From Kalmusia sp. IMI 367209 (Eukaryota > Ascomycota > Dothideomycetes > Pleosporales > Didymosphaeriaceae): DNA of 64,000 nt. The stretch lies in the NCBI GenBank assembly GCA_027946365.1, contig JAPEUQ010000003.1, forward strand, positions 1,054,001 through 1,118,000. Direction: 5' to 3'. The translations under genes and the position numbers were made by a program. Within the stretch, counting starts at the first letter, position 1. Every line of letters begins with the position of its first letter. The notes under the pieces were generated by a model. That model saw only the letters and a list, made by a program, of their open reading frames with translations. It was not told where the DNA came from and searched no databases. This document shows positions 10,071-22,800 of this stretch, piece by piece.

Positions 10071-13000
10071 ATGGTCCATGCCAAAGCGAAGGAATTACAC
10101 GACGATAGCTCGTCAGCCGAATCAGATGAGCAGCGTGAAGATCATGTTGAGCCTTACAAATATCAGGAGCTCCAAGCTCCAAGAGCTACCCGCCTCATTC
10201 TTTTACAGCCCGGCAGTCGCAAGGATGAAATTGTTTGTAAGATCATGGAAGTCGATCTAGATCCCCAGTACACGAAAGATTCACGTCGTGTCGAGGCGAT
10301 ATTGAAACAACGTAAGAAGTCACAACAAACGCAGAAAGACAGAGATAGCGGAGCCAGCAAAAGTGACTCGAAGCATGCGGGTACTGCGAACGTACACCAA
10401 CATCAAACGCGTCATCCATCAGTTCAGTTGTTGAAGACGTTTGAGGACTATGAGCCAATTGTTCCAGGGCTTGGTGAAGGCCCTGGAATCCCGAAAAGCT
10501 ACGAAGCGCTGTCATGGTCATGGGGTGCAGCATCTTGGGACTCTCAGATCAAAATTGATAAAGATGGAGTACGGTTCTTTTTCAACGTACCGCAAACTCT
10601 CATCGAAGCTTTTCGAGCTTTGCGGAAAAAGAAAACAGAGAGGGTGTTGTGGGTTGATGCTATATCCATTGATCAAAAGAACGATGATGAAAAAAGCCAG
10701 CAAGTACCGATGATGTCTGAAATATACGGAGGTGCGAAAAGTGTAAGTACTTGATGGGAAGGTCTCTCCGTCAAGGTCTGATAAATACATATCCGCATGT
10801 TATTTTTTCAGTTTAGAGAGACTAATCCTACTATACTGTTACCCTGTTTCGTTATCATGATGTTGAGCACTGGCTCGTTGAATAATGACTAATTCGCACA
10901 TCTAGGTATGTGTATGGCTAGGAGAAGGAGACGCAGACAGCAAGATCGCATTCGAGTTCATACAGAACGAGGTCATCAAGCTTGAAGACTTTGACAAATT
11001 ATGCGAGGGCCTTGAAGCGGCCCCGAAGTGGAATGGTATAGCACCTTTCCTTTCCATAGTTCTCAACATGAAGAGGGGAAGCTGATAAGATGATAGCGAT
11101 GTTCAGCCTCATGAAGCGACCGTGGTTCTCCCGCCGATGGATTGTCCAGGAGATCGCACTCGCCAAAGAAGCGCGTCTGTATTGCGGAAAGAAGAACATC
11201 CCTTGGCAAGATTTTGCTGATGCGGTACAATTATTCGTATCCGTGGAATCCGCCACCCATCGTCTTTCGGAGGTCATGAAGATTCATGACTCATTCTACC
11301 ACGTCCCCCGGTGGTTCGAATATGTGAGCAAACTCGGTGCTAGTTTGCTTGTTGATGCTACAGGGACTCTGTTCCGCTATGCGAAGAATGAGTGGCCTGA
11401 ATTTGAAGTTACGCCTAGCGGTCACAGACGGCCAAAGAAAATGAACCTGGATATTCCAGGTGCGCCAAAGAGGTTGTCCGAAAGGAGCAATCGCCAAGCA
11501 CTGTTAAGTTTAGAGCATCTAGTCTCGACTCTAACAATCTTTCAAGCAACCAACCCACGCGACATTATCTATGCTCTTTTAGCTATCGCGAAGGATACAA
11601 ATCCGGTCCCAGGCGGGAAAGGGAAGCCGGCCTATCTGAGCGACGCACTCAAAAGTATCACCGTCGGAATGAAGTTACAGGCTCGGCCGTATGTTGTTGA
11701 TTACACGAAGAGCTATGTCGACATCTGCGCCGACTTCGTTCAATTTGCCATCAATCAGCAAGCCGACAGAACAAGAGCGTTAGACATCATATGCAGACCC
11801 TGGGCACCTGAGTCGAAAAGAACCGAACGACGAACACAACACGATGCACCCACACCTTTGAGTCCCTCTGGAGGTGTCTCAAACGATGGCGACGAGGCCG
11901 AAGTAATGCCAAGTTGGATTCCCCAGCTTTACCGGGCATCTCACAACATGATTCGCCATGCTGATTCTGTGGAAAAGATGGGTCGCATCAACGCCGACCC
12001 GCTCGTTGGTCTTCCCGAGCTGACTCAAAGAAACTACAATGCGGCGGGTGATAAGTCGGTTGATCTCACTCGTGTCAAGATAAAAAGGCGAAAGAAGTAT
12101 CATAGTATAGACGTGCTAGGGTTTGTCCTTGACCGTGTAGATTCTGTCGATAAGCAATCGCAAAACGGCAATATCCCTTTGAGCTGGTTCCAAATGGGTC
12201 AGGTCGACGTCAAATCTTTCGGACGTACTGATCACGATCAGCAGACGAAAGATTATTGGGATGAATTTTGGCGGACTTTAGTCGCGGATCGTGGACAAAG
12301 CGGCAGAAACCCCCCAGCCTACTACGCTCGTGCCTTTGAAATGTCGCTCAAGAAAGGACTGCTCGCCACCGGTTCCTTAAACACTACCGATATGATCGAC
12401 CATGGAAGGTGCTCAGTTGTTTCGGAGTTTTTTCGAAGAGTGCAGTCTGTGATCTGGAACAGGTGTCTAGTAAGGACCGAGAAGGGCAGATTAGGCATGG
12501 TCAATGAAGGCGTCGAGAAAGGAGATCTTATCTGCATTTTAGACGGGTGTAGTGTACCGGTCATTCTTCGTCCGACCGAGAAGGTAAAATCAGAGATCGA
12601 AGACGATCTCAAGGCCGAAGATCAAGAGTTGGAGGAGTGGAGTCGTGTGGCTCAACGAAGGCATAGAATACGAAACCAGCCGCGCAAGCCGTTGCGAAAG
12701 ATTGTTGAAGAGGAGCGAGCGAAGCTCGATGCGAAAAAGAAGGGCCAAAGCACTCCAAAGATAGGCCCACCAACGGGTCCAAGTGCAGACCAATCGCAGA
12801 ATCATGTGGCTACGTCGCCCGATACTGACGTTAACGCGCAGCAAGATCCTCCAAGTGCCGAAGGATCTGCTGGTCGCACTCCTCTAGAAAACGAACCGTC
12901 AGATAGCCGACCGCGCAGTAGAGCGGGCAAGAAAGGTAGAAAGGGAACTTCAAGCCAATTTAACGACCTGAAGCGACAAGATAGTCAAGCAACTCTCGCA

Positions 13001-13491
13001 GGAAGTCACATTTTGGACCGGGACGAGGACACACGAGGTAGGCTATTCCGAGATATAATAGCAGTACAAATTTTTCGTTATATTCAATATCTTGGGAACG
13101 TTTACCTTACTTCCCTGTATATGATGTCCTTCCTATATGAGGCCTTTCATAGTACCTCCGCTGACGACACTTTCTAGGTCTCGGCACAACGCGACTTCAC
13201 AAAGAACGCATCCGCGTATGGAAGCAATACTTTTGTCAACTTATGGGTGAGGCTTTCATCTACGGCGTCATGGACGGCGAAGCAATTGCGCTCTACAACC
13301 GCGATATGGCGCAACGAGGAGGGACCAAAGACGATGACGAGCGTTCGGAATCTACGTCAAATGGGGAAAAAGACCCGTACGCCGGCATGAGACTCGTGAA
13401 CACAGTGAACGACGTAAAAGTCTACGTATCGAGAGACAAAGTAGAAGATCAGTTTCCTCTGTTTCGAAACCAGGTCTTTGAGCTACGTTGA
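10071..13491 (+). CDS. HET-domain (heterokaryon incompatibility) protein, large
   Basis: Predicted 1,023-residue HET-domain protein; the family acts in allorecognition and triggers cell death when incompatible hyphae fuse. Exons are 10071-10742, 10906-11035, 11082-13037 and 13178-13491; introns are 10743-10905, 11036-11081 and 13038-13177. The HET domain is spread over exons 1-3: YEALSWSWG, then VLWVDAISIDQKN, MSEIYGGAKSV, VCVWLGEGD and RPWFSRRWIVQEIALA. All match the order of the family. A long middle part (about residues 380-850) is followed by a Lys/Arg/Ser-rich low-complexity segment. The C-terminal GEAFIYGVMDGEAIA block is typical of this sub-type and supports the last intron, whose GTAGGC donor is weak. 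An alternative ATG exists at 10026. There is no NACHT or repeat domain. Confidence 0.85.
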
Positions 13492-14542
13492 CACGCATGT
13501 ATACTTCAGTTTCTATATATGTATTGCTAAGCATCGAATGATTGTACTGGATTTATAAGTTTATCAAATTCTTAACCTTCATGAATGTATCGAAAATATT
13601 ATTGTAATTAGACGTATTTGATGTCGGCTCATGTACGTTCTAAAACAATACTTTACTTGACACGCCTTTGAATTTGAAAAGGAGGAGGGAGCTAATATAT
13701 CTTTTTTAGTTTATTATATTTTAAAATACGTACAATCCTTCGATGATTAGTAAAATATATAACTTTGTCTCATTTCTATTATTCTTTGTCTTAGAGAGTT
13801 CTTACAGCAATAGCAAGAAGGGGAATCAGAAAAGTTAAAAAAAAATTAGCAAAAAGGGACATTGGACCCAACTGCACGCCAGTCGAAATCAAACACCAGT
13901 CGGTCGGTCAGCGGCCCAAATGTCCAGCATTCCATTTGTGTGTTCGCACTTACCACCAGAAGCGGTGATAAGGTCTAACATTAGTCTATCAAACTAATAC
14001 GACTATATACGTATAAAATATGTAGACGACATAGAAAGACTGCATGGAAAGGCTGCGTGGAGCCGGGCACGTGCGCGCGGCTGCCTTCGCCATGACAACG
14101 TCACTTCACCCGATGAGGTGAACAAACACTCACAGAAGCCTTGTGGGTGCGCAGAAAGATGCTCCTAAGTGGGAAGCGTGAGTGTCTGAGCATAACGCGG
14201 CAATCTCTTAGATGAAGCATTGGGGTGAGCTAGGCTATGAATGTCTACTATATTTGTATGTGTAGTTATGGGGCAGGCATTCAGAGACCATCTATGCAAC
14301 AAGTGCGTAACTCGGCGTGACTCATCCGATACAGCATTCTATCCTCGGACTAGAGATTCACTCACGCGTAGAACTGCATATGTGCAGATAAAGATAATAA
14401 ATGAACAGCCTGTGCAAACTGTAAAACAAAACATAGTCTTTACCTCAGATATGAAAGTACTCCGAGAGCGACTCATTCACATCAAGTTGGTCGTCGGTCA
14501 ATTCTCTTAAGCACGACAAATGTATCGGATTTATTAACATAA
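13492..14542. other. Convergent intergenic region, AT-rich
   Basis: 1,050 bases between convergent genes. The first 370 bases are clearly AT-rich with short A and T runs, unlike the flanking coding DNA. No open frame, repeat unit or RNA gene was recognised. Confidence 0.5.
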
Positions 14543-17500
14543 TCAGACGGAACTGTAAGTGCTATCACTATCACTACTGCTGTCAAGCGGAGTGTCGTGA
14601 CTGCTGCTGTCGTTGCCGTCGAAAAAGAGTGATTCTGGGTCCTGCCCCGTTTGTTTCCTCCGCTCCCGTTTCGCCCGTTCCCTCTTCTTCCGATTCGTCT
14701 CGCGATTGCGCTGTATCTCGTGGAACATCGCTCGAGGATTGAAGTCCAGCTCTCCTGACGCGTTCGTTACAACCGGATATACGAGGAGAAGGTCTAACAG
14801 AAGCAAGAGCACAGTAATCACGGCTTTGAATCCCCTGTTGATGCCGCGGAGCCAGAGTAAGATTACAGGGCTTAGAATAGCGGCAACTACAGCTAAAATG
14901 AGGACGACGGGGGTTGTGATGACCAAAAAAGATTTTGTAAATTTGGAAAGAGTACTGCTCGTCGAAGTCCCCGCCCATGCGAGGAATGTCCGCGTAGGAA
15001 TAGGCTCATTGTAGTGCAAATCCGCTTCTTCTCGGATGTTCCTGAGCGTTTCATTCTTGTACTCTAAGATCCGTGAGCTACGGATGCTGAGACGCACAGC
15101 ATACGCGGCGAGGACAAAGGCAATAGCTACTACAACAAATTTGTAGGCTGGCACGCCACCGTCTAACTCGTGAACTTGCATACTGAAAAGACTGGCTACG
15201 AAGGAAAGCGGGATGAATACGAAAGCGAGCTCTGTTAATTTAGACACGCTTTCTGCTTCTGAGATGCTGCGACGACTGTCTACAATCTGCATTTCTGCAC
15301 GAAGTGAATCGGAGGATTTTTCGATAAGGTCAATGCATGCGCGCAGCGTTTGGCGTGTAGACTTTGCAAGTTTTTCAGAGGGGAGTTCACGGTGGGACTC
15401 GGGGGAGATAGTATGTGAACCGATGTCGTAGGTGAAGTGCACAAATTCCTGGAGGCGTTGGTCGAATTCCGCGAGGCTGAAATTCAAACGGTAGAGGAGG
15501 CTTCTCCAGAAGGTCACCCGACTTTGCATAAGGTCTTCGTCTAGAGTGCCCTCGCGGATGCGGCGCAAGGCTATACGGATAACATCCGCCAAACCTAGTG
15601 TGTCGTCGTGAATGGTGCGTAAGAGCGCTCGGAATGGGTCATGCGCTTCCTCTTTTCCTTTCGTAGGTAGTTGTAAGAAGTATTCGAATTCCTCTAAGGT
15701 TGACCTTGGATTTTGCAGGCTTTCAATGTAGGCGCGCATCTGCAACGCTGTAGAAGCATTCTGAAATATATTCGCAGAAGAAGATCTAGACCTAATAGGC
15801 TGGTATATGACAACAGGATCGTGGTCCGCATTCTGAGAGGATTTGTCCTGCAAGACGGGCATCATAGCACGTCGCGATGTCCGTGGAATATTGTTCGATA
15901 TCTTTATTTGACTAGCATTACTTGCAATTGAGACTTTAGTGGCTCGTCGTCTCAGAGCTACTATAGGTGGTTCCGTCTCTAGAGGCTGGGTTTGGGCTCC
16001 AGTCGTTCGAGACTGGATTTCTACTACTGGAGGAGGTGGCGGTGGTGGAGGGAAGTCGTTCGCCTGGCGAGTTGATGTTGGAGGTGAGTGACGAGCCGAT
16101 ACGTTGGGAGACTCGGGCGGCGGGGGGATCCAATCAGAGATTTGAACAGTTTTTGACAACCCTTTCTTAGGATTGCGAGATATCACTCTTTCATGTGCCT
16201 TGTTCAAGGCATTTGCGAATGTTGGTCGTGGCTGACGAATAGGTTTGTCGGCTTTGTTCTCGTCGACTACAATTGGAAGAGGGTCAAGAAATAAAACCAC
16301 TTGAGATCGTTAGACATTTGATGACTCACAAGTTTGTATAGGAGAAACCTACCAAATTCGCAACCATCAAAGTGACGGGTCCAAATTGTTACTCGTTCTT
16401 CCCACCCAATGGGGAATTCTGACTGAGAGCCTTTGTGATGGTTTCCAGGATCTGGACATAATTCGAGGTGCCGTCGCCAGATGTTTGAGAGAGTGGTTAT
16501 TCGCTGTTTGTGGCTCATGTTGCAGCTATTAGAGATACAAGGTACTGTCGGTTTCCTGTTCATAACGAGTCTGGCACGTATATTTGATGACATGGCGAGC
16601 AGTGGCAGCACAGGCCGATACCAGGTGATCGAAGAATGTCCTTCAACAGAAGATCTCATTGGCCATGCACGTTTTAGTTGCGAGGGCTCTCTTTTGACTG
16701 CGTATCCAGAATCACTCAGATGTTCTTCGAAGACGTGAGGTTGAATATGTAGTGTTGCGCCCAGCAGGTCGATCAATGATGGAGAGAGGTCTTCGACCAA
16801 TATTATACGCTGGACACAATCTTCATCGAATTTCCGCACAGACTGATAGAACTCTTGAAATGATGGCGCTTCGGTGCAATTTCTCCAGGGCTCTTGCCGT
16901 CGCAATCTCGACTCGCTATTAGCGTAATGATCATATAAAACAATGCGAGCGCTCCATTCATGTCGTGTATTCGTTGCCGTTGTGTTCCATAGATTAGAGA
17001 ATGACTTTCCCATGAGAGTGATGTCAGCTCTGTAGGCTTGAGTTTCGAAGGTTTCTCTCCGCTGTGCTGGCTCCTGGAGTTCGGTGGGTTTCTTTTTCGA
17101 AGTACTCTTAAATTTCTTTCCAGCTGCCCACTTCATAAATGAACTTGGGTCTGGGCGTTTTCTCTTGGTATCGTCTTCGGGAAGAGGAATGTCCTCGGGC
17201 TGTAGCATCAATTGTTCCAAGGACTGTCCAAGTGTCTTCCCGAATGCCATAGTCTTTATTGATGAATCTGATACTTGTGACGGTGCACCCGAGAGGGGTA
17301 ATTGTAGTCCCTCTGCATCTCGCCGAACGAACTGTGACCATGTCTGAGAATGCGGCCATTGCTGGAGATCGTCTAAAGAGGATCTGTTTGCACCTTGTCC
17401 ATGTAATGTGTCCGAGCCTTCTGTCTTGTTGAGGCCAATTCTGCGAGAGCTCTTCGTCTGCTGAATATTGTACTCCGGTTCCCTTGTCGCAACATTGCTT

Positions 17501-17736
17501 ATATCTTGTTGCTGTTCCTGGTTGTCCTTTAGCACCGTAGCCTGCGCCTAGGTCAGATGGTTTCGGTATTACCCCTGGGGTATTCATACCTCGTTGTTAT
17601 CATTCGTCGAATTGATCTTATTTGGTGAGCCTTCGGCGGGCGCTTGATCCAAAACACGCTCTTCTTGATCTCCATTACCACCACCAGCTACATCTGAATG
17701 AGAATTTTTGGGCTGTAGCCTACTTGACGGCATCAT
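14543..17736 (-). CDS. Large CorA-like membrane protein
   Basis: Predicted 1,032-residue protein with a CorA-like (Mg2+ transporter superfamily) C-terminal half. Exon 1 is 17736-17590, exon 2 17547-16353 and exon 3 16299-14543. Introns are 17548-17589 (only 42 bases, with CTGAC branch site) and 16300-16352. The N-terminus is Asn/Asp/Gln-rich. A folded region of about 240 residues includes IILVEDLSPSLIDLLGA, typical of fungal CorA-like proteins, and WTRHFDGCEF. A Pro/Ser linker follows, then a helical part (RSLLYRLNFSLAEFDQRL) ahead of a membrane segment LAFVFIPLSFVASLF. At least three further hydrophobic segments follow. The diagnostic GMN loop is not present: the equivalent position reads FSMQV. 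The tail is Asp/Ser-rich. Ion transport is therefore uncertain. Confidence 0.7.
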
Positions 17737-17998
17737 GCCGCTCGACACCGGGTAACATCAGGAAAGATCAGGTGCAAGATTGCTCCCATGAGCGATGAGA
17801 GGAGGCTGGCATTTGGGGGCGGAAAGCGCGCTCTCAATCTGGAAAATCCTTAAAGGGAAGGTGGGTTCACACGACCCCAGCCTCCGGAAAATCGAACGCC
17901 ATCAAGTCAAATTTTCACGCCAGACAGCGTGTGTTTCGACCTCTATAACGTGTCATTGTGTGGCAAAAGATTATAGTTCTGGCATAGATTCGTCTAAG

Positions 17999-18920
17999 AT
18001 GGCCAGCTTAAGATTTGCTGTGTGGATGCAACGACGTACGTAAACTACCTATACTGTTATCTATATTTCAACCTGTTCCCTGTTTCTATGTTAATGGGTA
18101 TTGCTATGCAGTCCTTCCTTTTCTCGGGTATCACCATGTATTGATGCTCTTCCACGCCGTTGCTATAATACTCCTGTGTAAGCCTTGAAAGTCTCTCGAA
18201 CGACTACACTCTAACCTCGCTTCAGCAATCCTCCTGGCAGGCTGCTCTAGCTACTCCACCATGACTAACGTCTACATTCTCAGCCTCTCTTACACAAACT
18301 CAACGACCTCGAATTTTAATCCAAGCGAGACAGCCCTCTCCAAGACACTGGACACTATCAAAGGCCTAGCCCAGCTCGAAGTCCGCACAGGTTATTTCGG
18401 CATGTGCGTGCGATCCCACGGTATCCTCTGGCTCTGCAGCGCGGACACAAATGGTCTCACAGAGCAAATCGGCCCTGGGAACGACCCTTTGAATCTCATA
18501 GGCGCAGCATCGAAGTTCAAGGACGACGTGCTCTTCTCTGGCCTCTTGTTTATGGCGATTGTTCTCTCACTAATCAGTTTCTGCCTTCTGGGAACGTTTC
18601 CTGGGTGGAGTGAAGAGGCAACTGGGGGCTCCGACGTCGATGTTAAACCCTTCCCCTCGCGCCCCGTGTCCCAAGTCGCACTATCATGCGCCGCCGTCGC
18701 TGCGATATTATCACTTATTGCGGGGCTATGGCAGCATGTAGGCTCCGTGGGTGCGGCCGCAATGGCAGAGATGGCGAATTACGGCAATGTGAAGGCTGAT
18801 ATTGGGACTGGGGCTGTGGCAATGGGATGGGCGGGAGTCTTTATTACGACGATGCCAGCGATTGGATTGTTTGTTATGATCATGTCAATAATTGTGCTTG
18901 ACCGATTGACTGACGATTAG
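17999..18920 (+). CDS. Fig1-family calcium-regulator membrane protein
   Basis: Predicted 265-residue protein of the Fig1 family (Ca2+ regulator and membrane fusion protein), which acts in mating and low-affinity calcium influx in yeast and in hyphal fusion and development in moulds. Exons are 17999-18035, 18112-18177 and 18226-18920, with introns 18036-18111 and 18178-18225. The short first exons are supported by the family pattern LLPFLGYHHVLM followed by a membrane segment and ILLAGCSSYS. The claudin-like GxWxC motif is present as GILWLCS, preceded by YFGMC. Three further membrane helices lie at about residues 160-180, 200-220 and 235-257. It is divergent from the CorA-like gene, with 262 bases between starts; both encode membrane proteins linked to cations, which may be coincidence. 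Confidence 0.88.
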
Positions 18921-19139
18921 ATAAGAATCTGAATATAGTTGTGACTGTGGAACGTCTTACTAGGCTGATTGAATAGGAACAGGTACATCTGTATTGAGGA
19001 GACACTAATTCTCTCTCGGGTATTGAACTCCCTATGTAACGTCTTTCGCACTGACAACGTCTTGACGCCTTTCCACGAGCCAAATCAAGGTCAACTCAAG
19101 ACCTCCTTCGTGCTAATAAACGCCAACGCCTGTATGCCT

Positions 19140-19448
19140 CTATGCACGTGCCGCCACCGCAGTAGTCGCGGGTAGGTACTGGCGATAGTACCAGTGGACT
19201 CCCTTGTTGAGGTCTTTCATGAACTTCGGAAGCCAGGATTGCTGCTCCAAGAAGGGATCCGCTTCAGGCCTCCAGGTAGATACGAAGCTATTGATCACGG
19301 GTGCAGAAAGAAAGTCCTTGTACAAGACTCGATCTTTCTCACGATCCTGCTCCCGATTGTATACAGTTCCCATAGCCCCAATGAACTCTTGAGTGGTAAA
19401 GTTCAAGCCATGGAGTCGCTTACGCAACGTGGACGGGTGCTGTGACAA
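19140..19448 (-). CDS. Unidentified ORF, possible 3' exon
   Basis: An open frame of about 100 codons ending at 19140, not recognised. Its composition looks protein-like (GAMGTVYNREQDREKD, then DPFLEQQSWLPKFM and VHWYYRQYLPATT). It opens on a non-ATG codon, so if real it is the last exon of a longer gene. Upstream, a second frame at about 19767-19585 (VSPTMSAIRGYTLRAL) could belong to it. A TAG acceptor near 19462 and a GTAAGC/CAAG pair around 19390-19430 are possible splice sites. I could not build one consistent model. It may be a degraded gene. Only weak support. Confidence 0.25.
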   Translation of the reverse strand: MSQHPSTLRKRLHGLNFTTQEFIGAMGTVYNREQDREKDRVLYKDFLSAPVINSFVSTWRPEADPFLEQQSWLPKFMKDLNKGVHWYYRQYLPATTAVAARA

Positions 19449-19881
19449 TGATGAACGGAACTCCTATCTCAAGCGCACACCCTCCTCAAAGCAAACAGTG
19501 TGAATCGACACAACGCTCCTATTGCGACTTATGCACGTGCGGTCATGACTTCCGCGAATATCTGTTCACTAGTCCAGATAACTATCAGCAGCCACTGCCG
19601 GCATCGGCGCCCTCATAACCTTGCCTAGGGTCGCTCACGCAACACTGCTTAACCACTTCATAGTACCCCAACAACAGCAATGCTCTCAAGGTATATCCAC
19701 GTATTGCCGACATTGTAGGAGACACCCAAGTTGCGGCCCCGCACTGGATCAACGCTCCAGAGTGCATAACAGTTCACACAATGTAACCACAAAGATCTCC
19801 ACAAGAATCAATGACATTTCCAAGAACTCCACGCTAAGCTCAAGAATTGCCTATCCCAAGCCCTCTCCGGCTCTCCCAGTC

Positions 19882-22800
19882 TCACCGTACAGGCTTTAAA
19901 ACTTCCCACCCCTTCAAACTCTCCATGTCCTCCGGCTCCTCATCCATCAAACTCCTCCCTCTTCCACTAATACCTGTGCCCGTCCTAGGCGGCAACGCCG
20001 GTTTCTCTCCCCCACTAGTATCAATCAAGCTGCCTACCCCATTACCCGACCCAACCGGTTTTCTCTCCGCCATCGAGCGCCGTGGCGGCGGTGGCTGCGG
20101 CCGACTCGGGTTAAGATCCGACGATGGGCCAGGGACAGGATCATCGCGGTAGCGTTGGGGTGGTGGTGTGGGTGTTCCAGCGAGGGAGGGCTTCTTCGTG
20201 GGTATAGGGGGCGCGGCTTTGCGGGAGACTTCGCGTGTAAGGTTGGACGGTGGAGGGAGAGAGTGTTGAGCAGGGCGGTGGGGAGGCTGGGGAGGGAGCG
20301 GGTGGATGCGGAAGAGGTAGTGCGTCGGAGATCGTTGGCACCGTCGACGTGTGACATAGAAGGGTTGTTGGGGACATTTGTGTGTGTAGAAGGATTGAGG
20401 TTAAAGGGCGGGGCTATGAGTTTTCTGGCCAATGAGTTTTGAGATTGTCTCGAAGAGTTGAGACTAGTGGTCGAGCCTGCGAGGCCATTTGGTATGCTTG
20501 ATCCTATACTGTTGAAGTCTACCGTGTGTGCTCGTGCGGTCCCTCGTGTGGGCGGTGGTTCTGGTTTGCCCATTTGCCTGACCTCTACCCAATCAGGTTC
20601 CGGCGATGGCGTGAATGGGTTACTCGGTCGTTTAGGGTTCGGGAAATGATCGTTGCTGGGTGGCTGGACTCTTGAGCGTGCAGGGAGACCATTGTCTAGC
20701 CACCACTTTCTCCGATCTGAGCTGGCAGGCGGTAGCCCAGGCTCCACACTTTCATAGCCTAGCAGGTCTTCGTCATCGGTGTCCTCTAGCGCTGCTCCAC
20801 TAGAGGCGCGCGTGTCACCGACGACTTCCTTCCTCTTTCCGTAGAGCTCTTGGCTTAATTGCTCTTTCTTCTTCTCATCAATCTTACTAATCAGACATTG
20901 AAAAGTAGCATACACAGGGCGATGATCAGAGAAGCGAAGTGGAGCGCAGTCATAATTGATCTGCCGAATGTTGTCGCCTTTGCGAAGGATACGGTCGCAC
21001 CAGGCTGGTATACGAGCCTTCTCCGAGGTATCGTACACATCTGTGCCGATGTCGTATTTGTATGTCGGAAGGAAGGTGATGCGGGCTTCGGAGTAGTAAG
21101 GGAAAGTCAGACCGGCGACCATCTGGAGATTGAGCTATCACAGCATTAGCTTGGGAGAATCAGAATATAGCAGAAAGCAAGACATACCTGATCGTTCTCA
21201 TAGAGTGTTTCTAGGTCACCAACATGACATAGCTTCTGGACCTTCTCGTTGCTCAGACCTATGCGGTAGTTGAAATCTCCGAGCCAGATCACTGTGTCGT
21301 GGTCTTCGATTGATCTATTCCTCTGAAAGCGCAAGCCATGACTGATTGTCTTATAGTCTCTATTCCTTTCTTCGTAGTTGGCGAAGCCAGCTGCAAGGTG
21401 CGCTGTCACGAAACATATTGAGGTATTGGCATACTCCATACGAATAGCCACTGCACCTTTGTTGCCTGCAATGCCGGACATGCCGGTCTACAAAACCATC
21501 AGTATTCGTCTGGTGACATTCGGATAGACCAGGACCGCCTACCTTTTTCAAGCTCCCCTCCACATTCTTGATGCTCTTCAATGACCCCGCTCTTACGAAA
21601 ACCGACAAACTTGCACCAACTAGCTGTCCACCTCTCAACAGTACATATTCTTCTTGCCCATGCTTTGCAGCATTTTCATTTAAACAGTTCCTCACCGCAG
21701 CCTCCCAGGCCTGACGTCTAGCTGGGTCTGTAGACATGATCTGCTGCGGGCTGAGCTCCACAATCTCCTGGAAGCCCACGGCAACAATTTCCGGACATTG
21801 CTGAGAAGACGCAACATCAGGACACAGCCAGGGCGACAGGTCTTCATGTAGACCATGTGTCTTGCCGTTGAGATTGAAGGTTCCGGCAAGGATATGTATG
21901 ACTTCATTCTCCGAGAATTCAGTTGAACGCTTGTTGAGCTCAGCAAGGACGAAATCGTTGATCGGATCGTACAGGTGTACCGGTACTTGGCCCATCAACC
22001 GACCCAGTAGCATATCGATGGTGTTCTGCCGACCCTTGTCGGCGAAATTGTTGATATACATTCGTGTGGCGCTCTTTCTCGCATCGGCTAGAGCTCCAGC
22101 AAGCGACATCTTTCCATGTCTTGTGAAGGAGGACTTCAACGCTCCTGTTCCCGCGTATATGCGCGACAAAGCGTCTCCATTGTCTGCCCACATACTTGAA
22201 TGTCTAGCCCAGAAATCATGGCTAGCCCCTAAGCTCTTGTGATTGAGAAAAATCTCTAGCGCCATCCTACTTATGATGGTCTGAACTAGGTTTGTCCGAT
22301 CTAGGCAGTCCAGACAATTGGTCCTAAAGACACCCTCTTGTTGCAATATGGTTGTCGGTCTTCGAACGACATATTCCTGCCCATTTGATCTCGCACGTTC
22401 TTCCACATCCTCGGAGAGATAATATGCAAAGCCATCCGCGGAGTTTCGAATCCACTGCTGAATCATGCTCGCCATCTCGTATCCACCTGGACCTCTGGTC
22501 TCGGCGTGAAAGTCGTATTCCGTAAGCTTGATGAGCTCATGCTCTTTTGATTGCTCGTGCGCATAATTCATAGGGCTTTGTCGGATATGGTGTCGATATC
22601 TATGTGTTAAGTCTAGTTCATTGGGTTTTTCATTGCTAAGCAAATTAACAACGTGTATCGCGCCATAGCTTAGCTCAAGATTTTCAAAATGCTTGTCAAA
22701 AGCCGGCTGAGTGGCTTCCGGAGATCGTGTGATGGTGATTTTCTGCTGTCCGGGCAGCAGTCCAGTCGCCTGTTCCCAGAATACTGGTACGCTGCCCCGG

